Shown here in pieces: positions 48,773 to 61,915 of a stretch of 64,000 bases of DNA; position 1 is the first letter of the stretch; each line of letters opens with the position of its first letter. The position numbers and the translations under genes are program-made. Origin of the DNA: Cryptomeria japonica. Taxonomy: Eukaryota; Streptophyta; Pinopsida; Cupressales; Cupressaceae. The stretch covers positions 665,242,352-665,306,351 of the forward strand of contig NC_081412.1 in the NCBI RefSeq assembly GCF_030272615.1, in the 5' to 3' direction. The notes under the pieces were generated by a model. The model was not told the DNA's origin. It saw nothing but the letters and a program-made list of their open reading frames with translations, and did not search any database.

Positions 48773-51536
48773 ACTGTTTGTTTATTAATGGGGGTTTGGT
48801 ATTTTTTTTAAGAAGTGGCAGGGAAAACCCCTACCATGCGGGGAGGTAGTAGGCTACCAGAGGTAGCGGCTGCTACCAGGTGGTAGTAGCGCTACCAAAG
48901 GTAGTAGTCTGCTACCAAGTTATTAATGGGGGTTTGGTATTTTTTTTAAGAACTTAAAATAAAAAATTAAAATAAAAATGAATTTATCTCCACATGGTAG
49001 AGAAAACCCCTATCACGCGGGGAGGTATCCTGTTGCCAATGGTAGCGTGGGCTACCAAGGGGCCCAAGTGGGTACCCCCCCCCCCCACTTTTGGACTTTG
49101 TAATTTTTTAACCGTTAAAAAAAAATTATAATAATATAATAATAGTATTTTTAAGTAACATTTTAATTATTATTTAATTTAGTCATTAAATAATAATTTA
49201 TGATTAGTTTGTTATTAATTAATTGTATAATGGTAAATATACATTAATTAATATTCAAATTCTACTTTGTTAATTAATGTATATTTTTCTAAATATATAC
49301 TAATTGTTGTTAAATTATGAATTTGTTAATTAAGATATATATAATTAGAGATATATACTAATTAATATCTTAGATTTGTGTATTTGTTTAAATATACGTA
49401 AGGAAGTATTAGGTTAATTTGGAAAATGATTACCTTTTTTTTTTTAGCCCCTTCCTAAATGTATATTTCAATTTCTGGAAAGTTTATGCTTGTTTGGAGA
49501 TATGAGAGTGGTTTATTTATTTCAAAAAAAAAAAAAGAATACCATATTTAGTTGGTTAATGTTTATTTAATTATACTCATGTGAATTTGGTTTAAAAAAA
49601 CCATGATGATGTATTTATGCTATGTTATGATTTAAATGAACTTAGCGAGTTAAAAAACCATGAACGACCTATACCTAGATGAGGTAGATAACTGTAATCA
49701 AACTTATTAGAAAACTGGATCGATTGTTGTGTGAAAACAATAAGAAAGAAGATTGTCTTTTCCAATCTATGCCTATGCATGTTTAATTTTTTTGTATTCG
49801 CATTTACTTAAGAAATGGAAAGTCTTTGATTTTTTTTTGTTGTACACTGTCGTATGATTGATTTGGGTACCTACTTATGTCCTTGATCTTGATTTTTGAC
49901 TATTTTCTTGTGATGGTGTTGTAACTGGTCATGTCCTTTAAGTGGATGTTGAATGTTGATTCATGGTTGACCATAGCTGGTCAGGCTATAGATAGAGTAT
50001 CATCAGTCAGTGCACCTTGTATGATGTCTTGTTTGACCAAGTGGGTATTCCTACCATGTTGAACAACATTTGCTTGACCTTGTGTATTCCCGGGTTTTAG
50101 GAGTTGTTGGTTTATGGTCTAGTGTCATATAGGAAAATGGCTTTTGATTGGGGGTCGTGCCCAAAGTGGTTGCTAGGTAACCCATCGAAAGTGTGTTTAA
50201 ATAAGTGATAACCTAATAGCATATTAGAGAGTTAGTTAATCAATCACTAAGTAAGTTAATTGTGCCTCACATATGGGATGAGTGCTAGTACAGACTCGAC
50301 ATGCAGTGAGAAAGCCTGAAATGGAAAACCATCATCCTTGTCTTCATGAAAGGATGTGTGGGTCCACATGGGGCTTGGATGGGCTGAAGGTTCATAATAG
50401 GTTGCTAGGGTAACCTAGTAGATGGGGTCAGAACCTATGAAGACATGCCATGGTAACCATACCAAGTTATGTGATGACACTTGTCCCTTATGTTCGCTAG
50501 TGTGTTGTTGTGTTGTCTTGGTAGGAGCACTGTTGTGGAGTCGTCTTGCTGCTTATGCCCTTGTGAGAACCTTATTTTCATGTTAGAACTTGGGTTGCTT
50601 ATGATGGGTTGCAAAGACTTAGTTTCACGGATGCTCCAGTTGATCTTTTGTAATTGCTTCTTATTATGTTCAGTTGGATCATTTCCTATTCAAGGATCAT
50701 TCATGTATTTATTTGACCGATGTGGTAGTATGGATTATTGGTTATGTTTGCCTTGATGGAAGGATTGTAAATGATGTGTCCTTATGTATTCTTCTCTATT
50801 ATTTAATTATCAGATGGGTCTTGCAGTTGAGTAGGCCCAGAGATGTAGCCTATTAGGGGTGAACTCTGATATCAATTTGGTGTTATGTGATACTTATGTT
50901 CTTATGTTTCCTTTTTAGTTTAGCATGTATGGATGACATTATGTTAGAATGTATAAAATGGATTAGATGAAATTAATCTTAAATGCTTGCATCTAGTCAT
51001 CTTATTAAATGCAGTAATTTGGATCATGAAAGATGTAGATTAGAATAATGGAATATATTCAGTTATTGATAGCGCAATTAAGTATGCATGGAAAGAACTT
51101 ATTAGTTTATGAAGAAATTAAAGTATGTTATGAAATTAGATTCATGACTTATGTTTTAATGAAAAGTTTGAACGTAATGGTTGGTTAAATTTTATTGGAT
51201 GAACTTAATCATGTCACCTATACTTTTTACCTCAATGGATGAACCTTAACATGTTATCTATATTTTTATGTTATCGAATAAATTATCCTTTGTTTAAGTA
51301 TTATCTTGTCATTAAGTTAATCAACTTATTTGGATTAATTAGCATGAGTTGAGTTAAGTGTCAAATTAAGTAATCATGTTGGGAAACTCATTAGGTGTTA
51401 TTTGTATCTTTCATTGTGTTTTTTGAACTTATGATATCTCATTGTATCATTGTGTTGTGTTTAAATTTTAAAAAATAAATATTTGCACTTTATTATTGTG
51501 TTTTGTCTTTATCCCTTTGGGGTTTGCTAGCAGGGC

Positions 51537-51542
<6 letters not shown>
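48773..51542 (+). mobile_element. Family-L LTR, third copy, 5'-truncated
   Basis: Starts at 'actgtttgtttattaatggggg' (equivalent to 17382) and ends CAGGGCATTACA at 51542. A short internal duplication ('ttattaatgggggtttggtatt' at about 48782 and 48920) doubles the GGTAGC island. It may be the 3' LTR of the element whose 5' LTR begins at 16011, shortened by deletion. Confidence 0.85.
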
Positions 51543-51575
<33 letters not shown>

Positions 51576-51750
51576 GTGTGTGTGTGTGTGTGTATTTATT
51601 TATATGTATATGCTTATATGCATATATGTATGTATGTGTGTATGTGTATATATATGTGTGTGTGTGTATATATATATCACATATTTTCAAATTTGATATA
51701 TATATGTGTGTGTGTGTACATACATACATACATATATATATATATATATC
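51543..51750. repeat. (CA)n-(TG)n and TA/TG microsatellite
   Basis: (CA)n running into (TG)n through CATG, a near-perfect inverted repeat (about 51541-51592), then TATG, TGTA, ACATACATAC and (TA)n to 51750. Composition matches 15664-16010 at the other end of family L. No feature is seen in 51751-51968. Confidence 0.93.
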
Positions 51751-51968
51751 ATATTTTTAGATCTCAGTGTACTTTACTTAGATTTTTTAAAATATAAGTA
51801 TGCTAGTTTCACTTTACTTTTTGACCTATTATCTTAGAATCTTAAGTCAATATGTCAGTCATCTCATAGTTTTGTGAATTGATTGGTATTCTAGATATGC
51901 CAAGGAAAATTATTTGCACCTTCCCCACAAGTGATTTCATCCATAGAATTTGTCATGAAGGGAACACA

Positions 51969-52585
51969 TGTAGTACCCCTCCTCTTTTGAACTTATTAGA
52001 CTCGTATTTTATTATTGTTTAATTTCAGTGGATACATTACCATTATGTGGTATTCAGACTTATATGACTTTATTTCATGCTTTATCTGAACATGAGATGC
52101 ATAATTTATTTGCAGTATTTCAGTATTTGTGATTTATGGAATTTTATGGATTATTGCTATGTACTAAATCTTTACTTTATCTATGCAATGTGAAATTATA
52201 TGTTGTGTGTCTGTGAGTGTATTGGATGCAATGGGATGATTTTTCTTCACTCACTCCAATGAGACATAGAACATCATGATTCTCCTTCATTGGTGTGTAT
52301 GCCATGTTGTCTATATTGTATATATGCATGTATGGTTCAGTGATGCAAGATATTGCAAGTACAAGTACCAGGTAGGTACGAGGAATCACCTCCACTTGAC
52401 TTCAAAGGTCTGAGTGTGCCTTATATTTGGCCAATGGAAGTGGAGGAGGTAGTAGTTGACCCTATTTTACCCAGTTACACTCTTGTGAGTGTCGTCAATT
52501 GGTCGTCCTATCAGTTTGTTCGGCCTTCATATTTTGTCATTTGACTTTTTCTGAGTCTTTGCTTGGGGTTTTCTTAGTTTGCGTG
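51969..52585 (+). mobile_element. Family-L-related LTR, proximal segment
   Basis: Starts TGTAGTACCCCTCC and shares landmarks with the other LTRs ('caagtaccaggtaggtacgagg', 'ttgcgtgt'). It is more distant than the three copies to the left. Interrupted at 52585 by the copia element and resumes at 58885. Confidence 0.75.
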
Positions 52586-53029
52586 TGAGATTTTGCCAAG
52601 ATCAAGGGCACAATGAAAAGTATAAAATAGAGACAAAAGAATGACAAGAACAAACTGTATTCTCATCAATATGCAAATGATCAACTGGATTAACCGATAC
52701 AATGAATATAGGCTTGCTTATATAGGCAAGGCCATATGGATTTACGAGCATACAATCATAACATGTGGCTCAATGAGAAACAAGGGTAGGTAAGAAATAA
52801 TAGGGGTAGGTAGGAGAAATAATATAATATTCCACAAGAGGTGGATGACCCACCGAATGTGGAGTGTAACAACAAAACAAGACCACAAAAGGTGAAATTT
52901 CTCCTACAAGCTCTATCCCTATGTGCACACTTCCCTGTCTCAAATCCAAACTATGAAGAGATGCATTATCCTAAGTTAAATTAAGTAAAGTGTAATAATA
53001 TCCATAATGAATATTTATTTACACCAACA
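52586..53029 (-). repeat. 3' LTR of the copia element
   Basis: 444 bp; plus strand TGAGATTTTGCC…TTTACACCAACA. Confidence 0.95.
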
Positions 53030-53041
53030 CCCACTCTTAAG
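53030..53041 (-). promoter_or_regulatory. Polypurine tract of the copia element
   Basis: Minus strand AAGAGTGGG directly before the LTR start TGTTGGTGTAAAT. Confidence 0.7.
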
Positions 53042-53335
53042 TGCAACTTTGGGAAATGAAGATATTTCGGGTGACGATGGCGGATTGTTGGTGACGGCTT
53101 TCAAGTCAACAATGGAAGATGGGTCCCGGCTACTAGGCCATGATAGGTACTCATGTACAATATGCAAATGCAAGCAAAACTATGCAATGCAATCTCTCAC
53201 AAATGGAGAAAGGGAGAAAACCCAGTGGGCAAAAACTCCCCCCAAAAAGAGAGATGAAAGTACAAAAGACTCTCAAAGAAGAAGGACAAAACCTCAAAGA
53301 GGAAAAAGTCCTCCCCATAAGAGAGGAAGGAGAAG

Positions 53336-56300
53336 TCAGCTGACCCCCCCTAATGACACATCCCGCACCCCCAAGAGAGCTTGTAACTGCTAGAACTTAC
53401 TCTCGGTGAAAGGTTTGGTGAATATATAAGCAACCTGCTCTATTGTAGGACAATACTGCAAATCAATGACCTACTCCTCAATCAGCTCTCGAATATAGTG
53501 CATATGAATCTCGATGTGTTTGGTCCACTGGTGCTGGACTAGGTTCTTTGAGATTGCAATAGCACTCTGATTGTCGCAATGTAGAACTGTTGGCCATGGA
53601 GTGGTGAACCTAAACTCTATGAGAAACTACTGGAGCCAAATGGTCTTAGTCACTACATTAACAGCGCCTCGATACTCATCCTCAGTCGAAGAGAGAGCAA
53701 TAGCATGTTGCTTCTTGCTCTGCCAACAAATGGGGCCTGAACCAAGGTGAAAAATATAACCGGAAGTAGACTTATGATCATCAAGATTGCCAGCCCAATT
53801 AGAGTCTGTGTAACCAACCAAGCAAAGTCCTATGCCTATTGCATAGTGAATCCCATAGTGATGTGTACCCTAGATGTAATCAAGGATGCATTTGGCGGCT
53901 TTCCAATGAAGCTCATGTTGTTCCTGCATGAAGCGGGAAATCATGCCAATAACAAATCAAATATCAGGCTGTGTATGGGTCAAGTAGATGAGACTACCCA
54001 CAAGCTAACGATACAAAGTGGCATCAACTGGTGGAGAAGAACATTGAGCCTCAAGCTTGACTCCTGAAAGAAAGGGAGTCGGTGCAGGATTACAATCAGC
54101 CATATGAAAGCATGCAAGTAGATCAAGAGCATACTTGGGTTGTGATAGTGTAATCTCGGAAGGTGACTGTGAAATCTCTATCCCAAGAAAGTAGTGCAAA
54201 AGACCCAAGTCAGTCATAGAAAATCTATCATGCAAAGCAGATTTGACCCTGTTAATGATGGATGTAGTACTCCGTGTAATGATCAAATCATCAACATAGA
54301 GCGCAAGTATCAAGTGAGAGTCATCCTGTCACAAAATGTAGACATTCAGATCGAAATGACACCTGGTGAACCCTATTGAGAGAAGAACTGAATCCATCTT
54401 GGCATACCAAGCCTTGGGGGCCTGCTTAAGGCCATAGAGAGATTTCCTTAGTCTGCAAACCAAGGAAGTATCCTGGATGAAACCCTGTAGCTGCTCCATA
54501 TAAATCTCCTCTTCAAGATCACCATGAAGAAAAGAACTCTTCACATCCATCTGATGTACAACCCAACCATGCACTGCAGCAATAGCAAGTGTCAAGTGAA
54601 TGGAGTTCATCTTGGCTACGGGAGGAAAGGTCTCAGTATAGTCAACACCTGCAACCTATGAGAAACCTTTCGCAACAAGTTGAGCCTTATACTTATCCAC
54701 ACTACCATCTGCTACATACTTGGTCTGATAGATCCACTTACATCGAACCATCTTTCTCCCCTTAGGGAGATGGACTAAATCCCATGTGTTGTTCCTCATC
54801 AAGGAACTATACTCTTCCTCCATAGCTTGGTCCCACTCAGGAACCCCTAATGATTCTCGAAATGTATGTGGATCGGAAGTGGTAGAAATGAATGCATGTG
54901 GAAGATCCTGATGCTATGATCAAGTTCTTTATGTATCTGAAGGATCCCCAACAAGAGAACCTACTAACTCAAGTGTCTGTCGAGCCCAATGAGGTCTAGG
55001 TGGAGGTGGAGAATGAGGCTCCTCAACTGCAAGTGGACCCAGTGGAGGTGTAACCTTACGAGTTGGATTTGAAGGAGTCTCATCATCTAAATCACTAGCA
55101 TCACTATCCACAATGGAGGAAGGTGGAGGAGGTAGAGAGGCTAAGCTAGGAGAGATTTCCTCAAAGTGGAAACTCTTCTCAATGAACACCTCATGTGTCT
55201 CAGGATCCATCAATCTATATGCCTTAACACCCTTAGGATATCCAACAAATATGCAAGGCCAACTCTGAGGTTCCAATGCCTTGTGTTTCTGCGGAGGTAT
55301 GCGAGCCCATGCTGGGCATCCAAAGACTTTGAAATGTCTAACAATCGGTTTCCTACTAGCCCAAGCCTCAAAAGAAGTAATACCTTGCAAAGCTTTGTGA
55401 GGAACCCAATTCTGGATGTGTGTGGCACAACTGATAGCCTCGGCCTAGAAGGTGGGATCAAGAGAATGTACATGTATCATACAGCTAGCCATTTCTTTGA
55501 GAGTTATATTCTTGTGTTCTGTAACTCCATTCTGCTGTGGGGTGTATGCAGCAAAATGTTGAAGATCAATCCCCTCAAATGTACAAAAATCCTCAAGTCT
55601 TTTGTTTACATATTCCCTTCCATTATCTGTACGAAGAATCTTGACCACTTTCCCATATTGCTTCTCCACACGAGTCTTGAAGTCCCAAAATCTGTCAAAT
55701 ACTTCACTCTTATGAATGAGAAAGTAGACCCAAGTGAAGCGGGAGTAGTCATCAATGAAGGTGAGGACATAGCAGGCCTTGCTAAATGAAGGTGCTGGAA
55801 ATGGACCTGCTACATCATTGTGAACAAGTTGAAGAACTTCCAAAGCTCTCCAAGCTTTCCCTTTATCAAACTTCTCCTCGGGATGCTTGCCCATGGAACA
55901 ACCTGAACATACATCCTCTGAAAAACTAATTCGAGGTAGACCTGTGACCATGTCTTTAGTGCTGAGCTGCTGAAGATAGCGGTAGGTGAGGTGACCAAAT
56001 CGCTCATGCCATAGCTTACTTTCAGAATTTGAATGAGTAAGCAAGGCCCTAGAAGGTGAACTTGGCACAAAGTGGGAGAATGAATAAAGCCTTGAGTTGT
56101 CATTGACTTGTCCCACTGCTACCAAGACATCATCATCAAGTTCCTTTACCACAACTGAATCTGGTGTAAACTCAACCTTTTTCCCATTCCCATAGTGAGT
56201 GATTTGGTAGATAGAGAGAAGGTTGGTAGACAAGTTAGGAACATAGAGAACATTTTCAAAAGTTCCATCATCCATGTCAATTTAACCTTTCCCTTCAACT

Positions 56301-56680
56301 TCTACTTGTGTATCATCACCTATGTAAATGTGAGGTACTGTAGATGGCTCCAATGAAGAAAACTGCTCCTTTGCAGAACCCATGTGATATGAGGCACCCG
56401 AGTCAAGTATCCATTGTTGTGAAGAACCTATTGTAGCCACAAATGCTTGCCCTTTTCCCTTAGACTGTGAGGAAGAGGAAGGAGATGAATCCTTCTTTGT
56501 GTAGGCGGATGGCAAGTTGATGTTGTTTTTCTTAAGAAGATTAGTTAACTCATCAACTTGGTTTGTGTGGCATCAATGCTCATCATGACCATACTTTTTG
56601 CAATATGCACAAGTTGGTTTATCCTTCTTAGGTGGAGTCCCCTTCTTGGAAGAGGATCAAAAATTGCCTTGTGATGGAGA
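53336..56680 (-). pseudogene. Copia pol: zinc knuckle, protease, integrase, RT, RNase H
   Basis: A single frame on the minus strand. In order: CCHC knuckle (CAYCKKYGHDEH, then a stop, CH; about 56600), protease (WILDSGASYHM, about 56410), pre-integrase zinc domain (LWHERFGHLT…CSGCSMGK), integrase core (HNDVAGPF, RTDNGREYV, QQNGVTEHKN) and the GCPAW…FVGYPKGVKAYR segment. RT follows (WVVHQMDVKSSFLHGDLEEE, LYVDDLIITRST, DLGLLHYFLGIEI; 54780-54100), then RNase H (YTDSNWAGNLDDHKSTSGY…STEDEY; 53820-53620), ending at TGA 53336. Stops at 56282 (TAA), 55442 (TAG, Trp expected), 54926, about 54657 (TAG, Gln expected) and 53627 are base changes. The RT active site YVDD is intact. Otherwise of normal length for the family. 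Confidence 0.93.
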
Positions 56681-56771
56681 GGATGATTGTCCTTTTTTCT
56701 GATGTGGCTTTGACTTAGATTGCTTCTTCTTCTTGTTGGAATATTTTCCTTGACTTCCTTGATTCCCTTGA

Positions 56772-57440
56772 TTAGCCACCAAAGCTTGGGACTTTGAAGA
56801 CTTGAGAAGCCCCATGTTCAACAACTAGATTGTTCCAATATAAATATATTGTGAAAGCATCAAATGAAGGCATAACATAGGAACTCCCCACTGTCAAACG
56901 ATGAGTTTGGAAGCTAGACACAAATGTTGCATATTCGGGTGCAAGCTTGTCCAACAAGTTGAATATCAACTGAGCATCCTTTTTGTCAATTCCACAATCC
57001 TTAAGCTTTGCTCTTAGCTCATTTGCTTTGGTGACATAATCTTGGATTGTATCAAAACTCTCGGGATCCAAGTTGGTGGAGCTCATTGTCAATCTTATAA
57101 CCTCTAATTTCATCAACTTGACCATACAATTTTTGAAACATATCTCAAGCATCTTTGATTGTAGTACACTTCTCAATATGAAAGATGAGGTCATCTGATA
57201 CATACTTGTGCAAGTTCCAAGAGCCATGCAATTCTTAGTGAGCCATTCTAACTGAGCATTAGGATCAGGTGGTGCTTCTATTGTTCCATCTATGTAATGC
57301 GTGAGACCTTTTTCCATTAATTTGCTCCATACTTCAATTTTCCATGATGCATAATTATGTGGAGTTAAAGGTGGAAATTTATGAGGACTCATTGCAACAA
57401 AAATGAAAGAGCATAAGGAAAGAGAGGCACAATCACACAA
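56772..57440 (-). pseudogene. Copia gag
   Basis: About 220 codons. The region 'KFPPLTPHNYASWKIEVWSK' and 'LEWLTKNCMALGT' are typical of copia gag, which forms the virus-like particle. After about 56830 the frame is lost and the basic linker (NQGNQGSQGKYSNKKKKQSK) continues in the frame of pol, so a one-base shift separates gag from pol. The ATG at 57392 (MSPHKFPPL) is a more likely start than the one at 57440. Confidence 0.85.
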
Positions 57441-58422
57441 GACACCCCCCCAAATTCACTCAATCAAAGACCCCCCCCCCAAAAAAAAAAAAAAGTGATG
57501 ATTTGGCACTTTATACTTAGTGCGTGTACAATGGGTCACTTGCAAAAAATGACAAAGTGGACTTCTGATTTCAATTTTACAATTGCCTCAATAAGCCCAA
57601 AAGAGACTCAAACTAATAGTGCAAGAGATCTAAACTAATATCCAAGCAATTTACAATTGCTAAATAGGCCAAATAAGACCAATATCTAAAAGTACAATTT
57701 CCACTTAAAATCTCTAAAATCTTATCATAGATTATGAAAGTAGATGAAAAAACATGCACTTTCATAAAAAATGGCACCTGAAAAGGAGGTTTTATGAGCT
57801 CAAATGAGGCCTTTGAAGTTGCAGAATTGAGGATTAGATAGGTACAACTGAGAGAATCTGAAAATTCCGAAACACCTGTGTACCAAAACTAGAAAATAAC
57901 CACACCACTGTGAAGAGCACAAAAAATTAGCCCAAATAAAAAAAATTGTGCCCAAAAAGGAGCAAAATTGAGCAACTCCAAAGTTGACCCTAAAATCCAA
58001 ATTACTCAATGGAGAGGGGTCTAAAAATTTTCAAAGAAAATGATGACTAGGTGCTAACTGGGCAGAAGGTACAGATCCCAAAAACAATTTTCAAATTTTT
58101 TATTTTTTATTTTTTTTTCAAAAAAAATCTTTTCAAATTGGAAAATAATTTTTCAGAAAAAAAGAATTTTTTTTTTTTTGAAAAAAAATCCGAAAATTTC
58201 GTACCGTACTGCCCGAATTGGGCAAAAAATTTCCTCCACACCCAAAAATTGATTTTCGCCAAAATAGGTCGAATTTATACTTGATTTTTATGGAAACAGC
58301 CTCCCAGACGTAATGGTGAGGTCGAAAATACTCTAAGATGCATCCAAAAAATGCAGTCCCTTAGATCCAAAAATAGAAGCCTTCCACGATGTCTCCAAAA
58401 ACTAATCAATGAAGCCCCAATG
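57441..58422 (-). other. Leader of the copia element
   Basis: About 1 kb between primer site and gag, with A-rich and T-rich runs (58080-58200) and a C-run (57473-57480). No gene is seen. Confidence 0.6.
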
Positions 58423-58436
58423 GCTTTGATACCATG
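58423..58436 (-). promoter_or_regulatory. Primer-binding site of the copia element
   Basis: Minus strand TGGTATCAAAGCC three bases inside the LTR, complementary to initiator tRNA-Met with one change. Same motif as at 40725 in family L. Confidence 0.88.
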
Positions 58437-58884
58437 TGATATTTTGCCAAGATCAAGGGCACAATGAAAAGTATAATATAGAGACAAAATAATGACAAGA
58501 ACAAACTATATTCTCATCAATATGCAAATGATCAACTGGATTAACCAATACAATAAGTATAGGCCTACTTATATAGGCAAGGCCATATGGATGTATGAGC
58601 ACACAATCATGACATGTGGCTCAAGGAGAAACAAGGGTAGGTAATAAATACTAGGGGTAGGTAGGAGAAATAATATAATATTCTACAAGAGGTGGATGAC
58701 CCACCGAATGTGGAGTGTAACAACAAAACAAGACCACAAAAGGTGGAATTTCTCCTACAAGCTCTATCCCTATGTGCACACTTCCCTAAGTGTCTCAAAT
58801 CCAAACTACGAAGAGATGCATTATCCTAAGTTAACTTAAGTAAAGTGTAATAATATCCATAATGAATATTTATTTACATCAACA
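58437..58884 (-). repeat. 5' LTR of the copia element
   Basis: 448 bp; plus strand TGATATTTTGCC…TTTACATCAACA, partner of 52586-53029. Confidence 0.95.
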
Positions 58885-60374
58885 GTGTGTTTAGTGGATT
58901 TAATTAATTAATTAAATTTATGGAGTTATCTCATAGTTGGTATTTTTGAGTTATGTATTTTATGCATTGAGATTTTAAATTTAATTAATTAAAAAAAATT
59001 ATTAAATTAGGTTGCAGGTTGCATTGTATTAGAAATATATCTTATTTAAATTTTAGTGAAAAATAAATTAGATTAATTTCATTTATTGTTTCCTAGAATT
59101 TTAAATAGTAAATGAATAAAAGAATAAATTAGAATTAAAATATTGCTTTATTTTCTTTTTTAGAAAATTAATTATTTAGCATGAGAAAAAAAAAAGAAAA
59201 AAAAAAAGGGTTATGATTTTTGCTTATTGCATTTTAATTTATCCTTTTGGTGGGAATTAGAAAAGAAAAGAAAAGAAAATTTCTTTTTATTAATAATAAA
59301 ATATTAGGTTTTGAAAAATAATGTGCAAACCTAAAAGTTTAGGTTAAATGGTTTATATCTTTTTCTTTTTGGGAGTTCACGGGAAAAAGGCGGTTGTGCA
59401 TGAAAGGAATTTTTTTAATTTTTTGGAGTGCTTGTTCTTGAGAAGGTGAAGATTTTGGAGTTGTTGGGAAGGAGGCTTAGACTTCAAGATTGGAAGCTTG
59501 TGGAAGGATAGAATCTCTGCAACAAAATTCTTCCAGGAAAGCTATACAGGTTGGGTGGCCTCTTCTGGTTGTTTTTTAAAGAAAATATTTCATTTCTTCC
59601 CTCATTCTGAATGATGTGTGTTTTAAAAAGAAAAATATAGATGTTTAGAATGCGTGTAGTAGTTTTGGAATGAAGATTATGAAAGTTGTTGAAAAATTTC
59701 AGTCTCTATGTTAAAAATAAATTTTCAAATTTAAAACCCCTTTCTGGTTATTTCCTGTTCTCGGCTAAAATCCTTCATGAAATTTATTTTAGTTTTGGGA
59801 AAGAAGTTATTTCCATGGGTTTTGGTAGATTTAAAAGTTGTGAGGAATTTGGAAAAGTTATTCTGGCAAATTTTGCCAAGAAATTTTACTGTGCATAAAA
59901 GTTGCAAGTTTTGGAAGAAAATGGGATTTGCTAGAGAAAATATTTCCTCTTGTTTTGGTATTAGTTTCGATAATTTTGGACTGTGATTGAGTTTTTTTTT
60001 CTCTTCCCTATACTATCTCAGAGATTTATCCAGAGATTGGATTATCTCTGTTATTTGCTATGGTTGTTCTTTAATTATTTGTGCATCTCTATGTATTTAA
60101 CTGTAAATTTATTTATTTTACCATAGTTTTAAATTTAATTGGGAATTAAATTTATTAGTTTATTAAATGTATGGGAAAATTTGTATTAATTAAATTCTTT
60201 GGAAATAAATTTTATTTTAAATGAGATTTATAGTTTTCTTTTATGCTATTGAATTTTTACAATAAAATTACAAAAAAAAAAAGAGTTTACTAGGGGAGGC
60301 GGAGCCTTCTACCCCACGGGAGTAGAAGATACCCACGGTAGCCGCTACCTACCCCAAGGTAGTGATTGCTACCT
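58885..60374 (+). mobile_element. Family-L-related LTR, distal segment
   Basis: Continues the LTR split by the copia element ('gcgtg|tttagtggatttaatt'). It runs through A/T-rich sequence to a divergent GGTAGC-type island (60295-60373: CTACCCCACGGGAGTAG, GGTAGCCGCTACC). It is cut at 60375 by the next element. Confidence 0.7.
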
Positions 60375-61852
60375 TGTTGGCATTTCAATAGAAGGAGATT
60401 GTTGATATTCATTAAGGATATTGAGAAGGTTGTTGAAGATTATTCGATATAACTGAAAAAGGATGATAACTATCTTTATAACATTATTTTGTCATTGATG
60501 TCAAGAAATTGATTTCCTGATTTAGTATGATGTTGCCATGTCTTGAGAAGATTGATTTGAAGAGAATTAAGATGTTGGTAAGACACAGAAAGAATTTGAT
60601 GAATAAGGGGATAAATAAGTTATTCAATGGGCAACTATTACCAAGTTAGACAATGATGAAATCATGATGTTTAGATTGTTTTGATATCTTACATATGTTG
60701 TTTGATTGTAAGGTTAATACTATACTATGTCACCGAGCAAAAAACCTAGTCGGTAAACCCTAAGGTTATCGATATCGGTTAACGAAGGCAGAATGTCTAC
60801 CAAGTAAAGTTTAGTATTTACCGAGTTGCAACCAAGTTATGACAGATCGTATTGGATGGATAAAAGCATTATTTAATGAAGGATGCTGATGAGATGGAGA
60901 TGAATAAATGATTGGTATGTCGCGCATGAAGTTTGTTAAGGCTCTACAGCAATGGAAAATCAAGAGGAAGATCTACAACGCAGATTGAACCGCAATAACC
61001 TAGCACAAGTTCCTAGGAAGGTATGCAAGTTCCAAGGCAAGGTAAAATGTTTTCAGATCGAAGGATACAGTGAACCTAGTCAAGATTGAAGATCTGATGG
61101 CTAAGATTGATCATGGGAAATATGATCAAGGAAATTCAGCAGTTAGCAAATTGTTTATAAATAAGGAATTGTTGATAAACAATATATGCGAGCAAGTGTA
61201 AGCACAAGGATGCTACATAGTGATTACTGAGCACAAAAGCTTGAAGACCTGTTTGAATAAAAGAGTAGGGAGCCTACCAGAGGGACAAGATAAGTCCTAT
61301 GACAAGATTGTTTTGAACAAATAGAATCTGCTTTAGCATTTTAGATATGAAGTTGTAGATATATTTTTATTACTATTATTTTGTAAGTGACAGAAAATCT
61401 CTTAACCGAATGGACTTAACAGTCTTATTTGTAAACCCTCTAGCAAGGTAACATTCTAAATGAGTGTTTGAAATCCTTTGACAATGTCACTTCTAACAAA
61501 GTGAAGATCCTAACAAATCTGAGGGAAATCCCTTAACCGGGTCACATCTAGCAATGTGCTTGTAATCTTTAACAAGATTTGCTTTTAACCGAGCATACTC
61601 TAAAAGAGTAAATTTCTTAGTGGGTCCGAAATCCCACAGTGGTTTTTCCCTATTTGGGTTTCCATGTTAAATCTAGTGTTATATGTGTTATGATATTTAT
61701 GTGTTTATGAGTTTGCATGTTTAGCAGTTTTTGGTTATATTGCTGAAGTATAAGTTACCGAGGTTCAATCTGTTGATTTTACAAAGGATTAAGTTTTTAT
61801 GATTCACCCCCCCCCTCTCATCTTGTTAGTCTTTGGCATCAGAACTTTAGAA
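60375..61852 (+). repeat. 5' LTR of a second copia element
   Basis: Begins TGTTGGCATTTC directly after the truncated island and extends to just before a primer site at 61854. It carries repeated 'ccgagca', 'cggtaaaccc' and 'taaccgagt' words and a C-run (61807-61815) before the primer site. The exact 3' edge is uncertain. Confidence 0.65.
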
Positions 61853-61853
61853 T

Positions 61854-61865
61854 TGGTTTCAGAGC
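61854..61865 (+). promoter_or_regulatory. Primer-binding site of the second copia element
   Basis: TGGTTTCAGAGC, one base from the tRNA-Met complement TGGTATCAGAGC, 50 bp upstream of gag. Confidence 0.8.
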
Positions 61866-61915
61866 TTTGGACTCTAGAAGGAAAGTTTAAAGGTGCTTGA
61901 GGCAAAGATCCGAAG

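Larger units (their letters stand above)
52586..58884 (-). mobile_element. Ty1/copia retrotransposon, nearly complete
   Basis: 6.3 kb with two LTRs (52586-53029 and 58437-58884), tRNA-Met-type primer site, purine tract and gag-pol in copia order (protease, integrase, RT, RNase H) on the minus strand. The target duplication is GCGTG (52581-52585) against GTGTG (58885-58889), one mismatch. I count about 20 differences plus a 4-bp indel between the LTRs (4-5 percent). All defects are stops of the deamination type plus one frameshift between gag and pol. Confidence 0.95.

Noticed and set aside
53007-53393. 128-codon plus-strand frame rich in Lys and Arg
   Set aside because: Runs from the copia LTR into the antisense of the pol 3' end; no recognisable content.
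55166-55789. Plus-strand frame of 207 codons
   Set aside because: Antisense to copia integrase, where motifs are clear on the minus strand.
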